The notes below the pieces were generated by a model. The model was not told where the DNA came from, searched no databases, and worked only from the letters and a program-made list of their open reading frames with translations. Of a stretch of DNA of 24,860 bases, positions 18,708 through 24,860 are shown piece by piece (within the stretch, counting starts at the first letter, position 1; each line of letters starts with the position of its first letter). Source of the DNA: Asterionellopsis glacialis. Taxonomy: Eukaryota > Bacillariophyta > Plagiogrammaphyceae > Rhaphoneidales > Asterionellopsidaceae. The DNA lies in assembly GCA_014885115.2 (NCBI GenBank), contig WKLE02003260.1:1-24860 (forward strand), read 5' to 3'. The translations under genes were made by a program, and so were the position numbers.

Positions 18708-19890
18708 TTAGTCTGTCGTCTTTTCTTTCGTTTCGTCATTGTCCTCTTCTCTTTCCGGCAATCGTTTGTCGGTGTTATCATCTTCAATAGGTCGAACATC
18801 CTTTCGATGCGGTAAAACTTCCAGCATAGCCTTTCTCCAATCCTTTGTTTCCTTGTACTTTAACAATATCTCAAATACATGATTACAGGTTAATACTTTG
18901 GTCGTAAACAAATGTAAATATTGTGTTATAGGAAGTTTGGCTGTTGCAATACCAAATGATTCTGCACGATTGGCAGCTGCACGTACAAGTCGATTCCTAT
19001 CCACTATACCACCAATGACATATAGTTTGCTGTCATCTAATGCTCCTAAGACATTCTCTGAATCACTTGTCAGATATACAATTTTTTCCTTGTTGGGATG
19101 CATTTCTATTAAAGTTTGATCACTGCATGTAAAGTTCCGCGCATACCATTGCTGAGGAAAACCAGCAATATTCGATAAATGTTCCATAGTTTTACCTTGT
19201 TTCGAAAGCGACGATACTGATAAATGTACAGGATTTTTAGATCGTTTGTTTGCAGCATAGCAATATCGTATTTGTAATGCTAATGAATTAATTTCTTTTG
19301 GTATCATATCATCTTCCCATGCACAATCCAAACAGACGCGAAATGTTGTATCGGCTCCTTTCATTTTATTCCTCCAATACTAGGATTAGTGAAAACGATT
19401 TTTTCAAAAAAGTTCAAAAATGGAAAAGAAATAAAATGAAATGTGAGGGATCTTTCTCGAAAGAACACTACACGCAGTATCACTACCAATCTTGTAATCC
19501 TAATCCAATACTACACGTTACACGTACCTCTTCACGTCGTGCATGTCCTTCACCAGATTTGGTACGTTCTTCCTGTTGACGTCGTTCTTCTTCTAAATCT
19601 CGTCCTTCGGCAATAGCTTTGGCACGTTTGGTTTCCTTTTCTTGTAATTTTTTACGTTTTTTGATTTCCATTGCCTTTTCATATCTACGTTTCTTTTTCA
19701 ATTGATTTTTAGACATTTTTTGAGGGGATGGTGGCTGTTGTTCATCCTGTTTTGATATTTCTTTTTCTTGACCCAGATTTTTCGTATTGTCCTTGTCGTT
19801 ATTGACATTGTTGTCTTGTTCTTGTTCTTCTTTTTTGGACTCGCCTATTTCTTTCAAGCACGATTCCTTTGTTGATGTATCATTATTCAT
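18708..19890 (-). CDS. TRM10: TRM10 family tRNA (guanine/adenine-9-N1) methyltransferase
   Basis: This SPOUT-family enzyme methylates N1 of purine 9 in tRNA using S-adenosylmethionine. Two exons (19890-19528 and 19379-18708) join in phase 0 to give 344 residues. Exon 1 encodes a charged N-terminus, with SKNQLKKKRRYEKAMEIKKRKK near its middle-to-end, a typical TRM10 basic coiled segment. Exon 2 holds the catalytic domain: VCLDCAWEDDM, then YLTSDSENVL, the signature YVIGGIVDRNR (about 241-251) with the conserved Asp248, TAKLPI, and LTCNHVFEILLKYKETKDWRKA. The last 30 residues are acidic and disordered. The ATG at 19890 is the first in frame. It converges with the NOM1-like gene, leaving 157 bases between stops. 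The missing transit peptide suggests a nuclear or cytosolic enzyme rather than mitochondrial TRMT10C. Confidence 0.92.
19380..19527 (-). other. Intron of TRM10 (phase 0)
   Basis: This 148-base intron has donor GAG|GTACGT and acceptor AATCCTAG|TAT on the minus strand. Splicing joins ARREE to YWRNKMKGADTT, which bridges the basic coiled N-terminus to the first catalytic strand with no gap. The acceptor is chosen by frame and family layout, not by transcript data. Confidence 0.85.
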
Positions 19891-20117
19891 ATTTTGTTTG
19901 ACCACTCTGATAAGTACAGTATGAATGCTTTTGGGGAGTTGGCACTTGTTGCTGATGCAAAAATGAAAGTTGAAACGATATTGGTAAACGGATACAACAA
20001 AAAGTTAGACTTATGGTTGCATCTATTTTTTGTGATCGACTCTCCAGTGTAATGAACACCGATGATGGTTTTGATGAGTGATGGCGAGGATACAATAGAT
20101 CAATTTAAAAGGTGATG

Positions 20118-20131
20118 CGTTGCGCGCAACG
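20118..20131. promoter_or_regulatory. Perfect palindrome CGTTGCGCGCAACG
   Basis: This is an exact 14-base self-complementary site with a GCGCGC core. It lies about 230 bases upstream of the TRM10 ATG and about 590 upstream of the gene at 20714. It resembles a site for a dimeric DNA-binding protein. No factor can be named. Confidence 0.5.
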
Positions 20132-20412
20132 ATCTTTATTCGATGTTTCTTGTGTGTGTTTCTTATCTTCTTGGGATGGCGAAGGTGGTGTCGTGGTGGT
20201 CTGGTGTTCGAGGTCCTTCTCGGAGGGAGGGACAGGAGAGGCTCACCAACAAAATCATAATAAATAAGTATGGTGTCAACATCAGATGATAGGATTCATG
20301 ATGTCTTCAAATTATTGCGCGTAGGATATCGCGCATAATCTAAACCTGTCTTCTTTCGTCGGACCCGGCATTCTTTCTTGCGTAGGAATCGAATACATAC
20401 AGGACTAGCTCT

Positions 20413-20438
20413 CTACTCTCTCTAGAGAGAGAGAGTAG
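20413..20438. repeat. CT/GA inverted repeat
   Basis: Arms ctactctctct (20413-20423) and agagagagtag (20428-20438) are exact reverse complements around a four-base loop. It lies about 280 bases before the start of the downstream gene, in its promoter or 5' UTR. Confidence 0.7.
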
Positions 20439-20713
20439 GAAACTCGACGTGTGACTTTTTGATTCCCACTTCTCTCCGGAAATTTTTCAGAACGACTCTC
20501 TACTAGACCATCGTGACACACAGAGCTCCTTGTTTGCCTTGGAATTTTTTTTACACACAAATAAGCCGAGCGCACAAACACACCAACTGCCACACTAACT
20601 GTCAAGTGTCTCTCCCTTCTCGTTGACAAACAAAACAGAGATTCATTCGTGCCAAATCAAAATCACTCTCCGTCTCTAGAGAAGGAAGCCTTAAAACTAT
20701 ATAACATTTCAAA

Positions 20714-21727
20714 ATGATGAAATCACGACCAAAGAAACAACAAAGTCATACAACGACAATGCCACCGACATTGGCCACGACAAACACTCAAGATGCAGTA
20801 GCAAATTTAGAACGTCGATTAGAACAGTTAGATGTAATCCCAACAGCTCCAGCAGCAGAAGAAGAAGAATCCTCGACAATATTCCCAGTGGCTCAAATGA
20901 CGACAACCACTGCCACACCTACTCCAATGGGAAGTACTACTGCCGCTACTGCTACTCCGACAACATCAATGTCTGGTTTGCGAGATCCGTACGAACTTGA
21001 GGGAACCTTATTACCAACACCAATTACGGCTATACCAACAAATAGCAGTGATTATAATGAACAAGTAGCTAGAGGTTATGCAGCAGCAGTAGCAGCAATT
21101 CCTGTACAAGCTTTCGCTTACAATGAAGAGAGTACATCTGCCACTTCTACTGCACAGCAGCAACAACAACAACAACAACCAATATCGGCTACGGAATTAG
21201 AAATTAAACAACAATATATTTTAGATGATACCTCTAAAGAAAGAGTGGTACACGGTGCAGTCATTGAACAAGGAGTACCATCATCATCAGCAGCGCTATC
21301 AGCACCCTTGATACCAAATGCAGGAATTGATGATGAGCTTGAAAGACACGTCATAGAATCAGTTACACTAGCGGAAGGTCGTCGTAGGGGTATAATTGAA
21401 TCTGAAATAGAAAAGGACAGCATCAAACGAGAAAATCGTCAATCCTATGCAAAAGAATATTATGAAAGAGCATCCATCAAGGTTGCACGAAAAGTTGCCT
21501 TACAACGTGACCGTGAAGGATTGCAAATTAAACAAGATAAGTATACATTGTACCGAAAAGAGGCACCGCAGCACAAAGATTCCACCACCAGAAAAGACTC
21601 AGATGAATCATCCTATTTTCCCAAGGAATATAAAGGTGGATATGAAGTAAAGGAATATGATACAAAAGAATATGCTTTTGAAAGTGATTATGAAACCAAG
21701 GAATACAAAAGTTTATACGACGAATAA
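20714..21727 (+). CDS. Unrecognised low-complexity protein with Lys-Glu-Tyr repeats
   Basis: I do not recognise this 337-residue protein. It opens with a basic MMKSRPKKQQ segment and a short helix (ANLERRLEQLD). Thr/Ala/Pro-rich low complexity follows, then YEQ-type linkers and VARGYAAAVAAIPVQAFAY. A run of eight Gln is at 148-155. A charged, mostly helical region (about 215-285) contains LERHVIESVTLAEGRRRG and YYERASIKVARKVALQRDREG. The last 40 residues are Tyr/Lys/Glu-rich with four KEY motifs (PKEYKG, VKEYDT, TKEYAF, TKEYKS). No signal peptide or membrane span is seen. The coding case rests on an uninterrupted 1-kb frame, tandem ATGs after an A-rich leader, and changing yet structured composition. 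It converges with the lipase maturation factor, 112 bases apart. A cytoplasmic or nuclear scaffold is possible, but nothing shows it. Confidence 0.75.
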   Translation: MMKSRPKKQQSHTTTMPPTLATTNTQDAVANLERRLEQLDVIPTAPAAEEEESSTIFPVAQMTTTTATPTPMGSTTAATATPTTSMSGLRDPYELEGTLLPTPITAIPTNSSDYNEQVARGYAAAVAAIPVQAFAYNEESTSATSTAQQQQQQQQPISATELEIKQQYILDDTSKERVVHGAVIEQGVPSSSAALSAPLIPNAGIDDELERHVIESVTLAEGRRRGIIESEIEKDSIKRENRQSYAKEYYERASIKVARKVALQRDREGLQIKQDKYTLYRKEAPQHKDSTTRKDSDESSYFPKEYKGGYEVKEYDTKEYAFESDYETKEYKSLYDE

Positions 21728-21839
21728 AATACATGTTCTTCCTTTCCAAACCAAACCAAAATTTAGTAAAAATAGTGAATTTAATATTTTTCTCTTTTAT
21801 TTTGAAGAAGTCTCTCTTTCCTTTAGATCTATAAAATTT

Positions 21840-24239
21840 CTATTGATTTTTCTTTCCATCACTAGTTGTTGTTAGTGTATCGTTTGTCCTTCTTGTTGAA
21901 GCCTTATTATTATTCTTTGTCTTGTAAAGAATTGTTGTAGACCATACTTTTGTCAAATAAAATACAAGGGCAAAAATTGGTAGAATATGTAAATCATTCT
22001 CACGTATATACCATGCTATATGACACCATTTCGTTGGTGTACTTTCACATCGTTTTGAATTATCATTTACGCATACATTTGGATAACCCTGTTTTTGAAG
22101 ATACTCTCTAATGGAATCTCCTGCATTCGCCATTCTAGGCATGTACATGCGTTCATACTTTCGTTTCCAATACACTGTAGGTTTGGTAAAGAAAAGTGAT
22201 GACCAAAAGTTGGTAGTCGTATTCGTAGTAGTAGGAGCAGCAGCAACAGTAGTAGTAGAATCACTCTTATCGTCAGTGATAATATCAACATGGGGTATAC
22301 GACGATTCCATTCTGTATCCATTCGTGTAAAGTCATAACTATACAATTTTGCTCGAACATCTGCAAGGTCATGGTTGCTCTTGTTGCCACCATCAAGAAT
22401 AAGTTGAGCATCACCCACTAACTCCAAAACAGGTTGACAACCATCTAGTATTTTATGCACAAGATGAATAAACCATGGATTATGTTGATACGTCCCCAGT
22501 GCAGCAAACCACATTTGCCAATCCAGTCGAGGTTGATGTGGTGCAACTTGCAATGGCATGGACCTAATGTTCCCAGGTTTCCAACGAAAGTTAATCTCCT
22601 TCCACTTGCGATCCGTTGTATTGTAGGGGACTAATCCTTCTAGTATAATTTCAGGACGTGCCACAATACTTGGTGGTACACCAGCCCAACCTTGTGATGA
22701 ATGCGATGGGTCACCACTAGATGGAGTGACAAGGCCACCTACTCCTGTCATGCGTCGGAATAAACCATACCCATTGACAAGTCGATGCGGTTGTGCATAC
22801 GTATACCATAAAGGCTTGAATAGTTGTTTCGATCCAGGAAATCCACCAACCCTCAAGGATGGAGAAATATCACAAAATGGAATAGCCATCACACCTATGA
22901 CTGTTATACAAATAACTGCTCGTACGAATGTTAGTATCACTAATAATGCCCGATGAGACGTTGTTCCTACTACTATATTCCGAATTGCACTTGCACCCAC
23001 AATGACCATTGTTGCCATTACAGCCGTTGGAACTAAGAATTCTGATAATTTATTACAGTCTTCCTTATTTGTCAAAAGTGAAATATTTAGCTTTCCAGTT
23101 GGATTATGAATGGATATTACAAACATTTTCTGAAATGACCACCCAAGAAAGGTCCATGCCACGATATGTTGAACAGCAGTCTATTGAAAGTAGAAGAAGG
23201 CCCGGAAAGGATTTTGCAAAGAAAGAAATGTACTGGTGAGGACACCGAAAAAGAAACAAGAACACGACCAATGTACAATTCATAGCACCTTTAAAAAATA
23301 GCACAAAGTTCGTCTCACCTCCAACCATTTCTTTTTTGAATTAAAAGTATTTTTGGATGATATCCAAAATAAAAATCCTCCAGGATCTTTTTCAATACAT
23401 GGAAAGCAAAGTGCCATGGTAAGTAAGTTGAAGAAATTGTAGTTGCCAGTAAGTATAATCATGATCTGCAGGAGTATCTGCAATACTGCTCCAATACGCC
23501 GGATGGTAACAAAGGGTGCTATGAGGAAAACCGTAGCAGGGATTTCAATCACAAACGTCATTGCCACAGACAAGCGTAGCAAAAAGGGTGGGAGTTGATG
23601 TGCGTACCATGCCAACGGTCCAGGCAAACATTGTGTGGCAAAATGAAATTCCAATGCTGTCAAATTCGTCCATGTCGGACATTCCGATTGGATTTTCACA
23701 ACTCCACTCATGAGCATGAGTTTGAAAAGTAAAAAACGCAATGGCCATGCTGACAATATTTGTTGATCCTCTCGTCTGTAACGTAATGTAATCCACGGTG
23801 CATAACATATCGCTGTGACGGCACCCGTCTCCACTAGTAACGTATCCCATTGAAAGCTATAGAATGTACCACCAACACTTGCAAGAAAGGAGTACATAGC
23901 CGTTAGTACGACAAAAACAGCGCCATGATGTATCCATCCAGATACGACGATGCACGACAGGAGAATACCAAGACAAGCCACCAATTCACAGAGCGAGTCA
24001 GTATCAATAATTCCAGGTTGTATAACACGACGATAAAATTCAGGTACAACGTAAGGGATGAGACGGCCAGTAGGTTCAAGGCCTGAGATAGATGAAAGTC
24101 CTGGATAGGGTGTATAATAGGACCAAAAAGCCATACCAAATATACCACCCAAGGAAGTTAAGAATGCCGACCGCCAAAAGGATTCGTTCGTTGATATTGG
24201 TGCATCCTTATGACTCAAATTTTCTCTTTCCAATGGCAT
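21840..24239 (-). CDS. Lipase maturation factor (LMF1/LMF2 family)
   Basis: This multi-pass endoplasmic-reticulum protein belongs to the family that in animals helps secreted lipases fold and dimerise. Two exons (24239-23319 and 23180-21840) join in phase 0 to give 753 residues. The first half has several membrane spans and the family signatures FYSFQWDTLLVETG, MLMSGVVKIQSECPTW, TQCLPGPLAWYAHQLPP and ILTGNYNFFNLLT. The second half has the lumenal domain signatures WKEINFRWKPGN, APHQPRLDWQMWFAALG and NPWFIHLVHKIL. A final hydrophobic span (ILPIFALVFYLTKVW) precedes a Lys/Asn/Thr-rich tail. The first in-frame ATG is at 24239. The animal substrates do not exist in algae, so the local client proteins are unknown. 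A secreted lipase is encoded 19 kb away in the same window. Confidence 0.9.
23181..23318 (-). other. Intron of the lipase maturation factor gene (phase 0)
   Basis: This 138-base intron has donor GAG|GTGAGA and acceptor TTTCAATAG|ACT on the minus strand. Splicing joins KKKWLE to TAVQHIVAWTFLGW and connects the two halves of an otherwise collinear LMF protein. Without splicing, the frame stops 13 codons into the intron. Confidence 0.87.
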
Positions 24240-24435
24240 TATCGATGTTATGTTGCTCAATTAGTGAGCAAATCACTCTATTCATACAAGAAAACGCGTT
24301 GATGGTGGAGTTAATCTCTTTGCGTCCTATGCTGTTCGTTCCTGCACTCAATGTCGATGAGTGTCGCACCGTTGTGACAATCGAAATGCATCTGATGCCA
24401 AAGAAATCTGACAAAACAATAATATATTATTTATT

Positions 24436-24591
24436 TTAATAATGAGAAGCCAAACACTCCTTATCGTTAATATCAAAAGATCTGTATTTGGGGGATTTAT
24501 TTGACATGGAGTGAGGCATAAAACGGACAGACCTTACAATATTAAGGATAGGGACTTTTCCATATTTTTCAAATTCAAATTCCCCCGCCAT
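24436..24591 (-). CDS. Possible small protein of 51 residues
   Basis: An ATG in a very good context (AAAAGATGG) opens a 51-codon frame, MAGEFEFEKYGKV onwards, with balanced composition, ending NDKECLASHY. I do not recognise it. It has no signal peptide or membrane span. A GTAAGG donor-like site lies inside it at about codon 19, so it could instead be the first exon of a spliced gene, but I found no convincing second exon. It would lie head-to-head with the frame starting at 24794. The case rests mostly on the start context and composition, so it may be chance. Confidence 0.3.
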   Translation of the reverse strand: MAGEFEFEKYGKVPILNIVRSVRFMPHSMSNKSPKYRSFDINDKECLASHY

Positions 24592-24793
24592 CTTTTGTAC
24601 AACGAACAAATCAAACGACACTACAGGCACAAAAAGCTGAAGCAACAGACATCAGTAGGAGACGAACAGTGCCTTTTACATTATCGTTATAACTAAAGTT
24701 CTTGGGACAGCGGATAAATCTAGATTTCATACGATTACGATAAGACATCAGCGTGTTGAAAAGTTCATTGTAGAATTGAATTGATATTGAAAT

Positions 24794-24860
24794 ATGCCAC
24801 CACTCAACGACGACGTATCTGGGTTTTCATCGTCTCTCAAGACGACACTTATGGCATCTC
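24794..24860 (+). CDS. Probable 5' end of a gene cut by the window edge
   Basis: An ATG with A at -3 opens a frame that stays open to the last base. Its 22 visible codons start MPPLNDDVSGFSSSLK. G+C content and serine-rich composition rise just here compared with the AT-rich upstream sequence, as expected at a gene start. Too little is visible to suggest a function. Confidence 0.4.
   Translation, partial: MPPLNDDVSGFSSSLKTTLMAS

Larger units (their letters stand above)
19891..20713. promoter_or_regulatory. Divergent promoter region, TRM10 / Lys-Glu-Tyr repeat protein
   Basis: This 823-base spacer holds two promoters and no supported gene. It contains an exact 14-base palindrome (cgttgcgcgcaacg, 20118-20131). 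A second CG-core inverted repeat lies at about 20312-20339 (attattgcgcg ... cgcgcataat). A CT/GA hairpin lies at 20413-20438. CG-rich palindromes are unusual in this otherwise AT-rich spacer and are plausible factor-binding sites. Confidence 0.55.
24240..24860. other. Region between LMF and the right edge
   Basis: This AT-rich stretch contains the LMF promoter on its left. Two weak gene candidates are listed separately: a 51-codon frame (24436-24591, minus) and a partial frame at the right edge (24794-24860, plus). Other open frames here look like chance. Confidence 0.4.

Noticed and set aside
18708..19890. Reading the two TRM10 halves as separate genes
   Set aside because: A GT-AG intron joins them in frame, and the basic N-terminal segment plus the catalytic domain together match one TRM10 protein.
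24092..24439. 115-codon plus-strand frame overlapping the LMF start
   Set aside because: Half of it is antisense to the first LMF exon, and the rest is in AT-rich spacer with no recognisable feature.
1..24860. Possible CRISPR array, transposon or defence island
   Set aside because: No regularly spaced identical repeats, no transposase or reverse transcriptase frame, no terminal repeats. All confident genes are eukaryotic housekeeping or secretory genes.

Overview
The window looks like nuclear DNA of a photosynthetic stramenopile, most probably a diatom. Two proteins open with a signal peptide followed by an A/S-S-S/A-F cleavage motif of the kind used for import into complex plastids (ASSF at 9791-10318, SAFAP at 14744-15265). 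Introns are few, short (138-243 bp) and GT-AG. Genes are compact and eukaryotic in content, and one tRNA-Ser carries its own Pol III signals. I cannot name the species.

Layout, left to right. 1-2105 is AT-rich with no convincing gene. 2106-3134 (-) is a secreted class 3 lipase. 3890-6880 (+) is a large EF-hand protein with many membrane segments and a C-terminus that resembles STRA6. 7642-9009 (-) is a membrane-anchored SGNH/GDSL hydrolase. 9477-9557 (+) is tRNA-Ser(UGA). 9791-10318 (+) is a plastid-type YbaB/EbfC protein. 10506-11777 (-) is eIF3h with one intron. 12457-14400 (+) is cytosolic lysyl-tRNA synthetase with one intron. 14744-15265 (-) is a second, divergent YbaB-like plastid protein. 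15731-18550 (+) is a NOM1/Sgd1-type nucleolar MIF4G-MA3 protein. 18708-19890 (-) is a TRM10 tRNA m1G9/m1A9 methyltransferase with one intron. 20714-21727 (+) is an unrecognised low-complexity protein with Lys-Glu-Tyr repeats. 21840-24239 (-) is a lipase maturation factor with one intron. 24436-24591 (-) is a doubtful small gene, and 24794-24860 (+) is the probable start of a gene that runs off the window. There is a 49-base assembly gap at 12187-12235.

The eleven well-supported protein genes alternate strand without exception, so the window is a chain of divergent promoters and convergent ends. The middle block (9.5-19.9 kb) is rich in translation functions: tRNA-Ser, eIF3h, LysRS, a ribosome-biogenesis factor and a tRNA methyltransferase. 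eIF3h and LysRS share one divergent promoter region. Two plastid YbaB-family proteins sit on either side of that pair. All four introns that I could reconstruct are phase 0, and three of them follow a GAG codon.

I did not find a defence system, CRISPR array, intact transposon or clear horizontally acquired cassette. The best candidates for something undescribed are the Lys-Glu-Tyr repeat protein, the EF-hand/STRA6-like membrane protein, the duplicated acidic module in the NOM1-like protein, and the divergent second YbaB protein.
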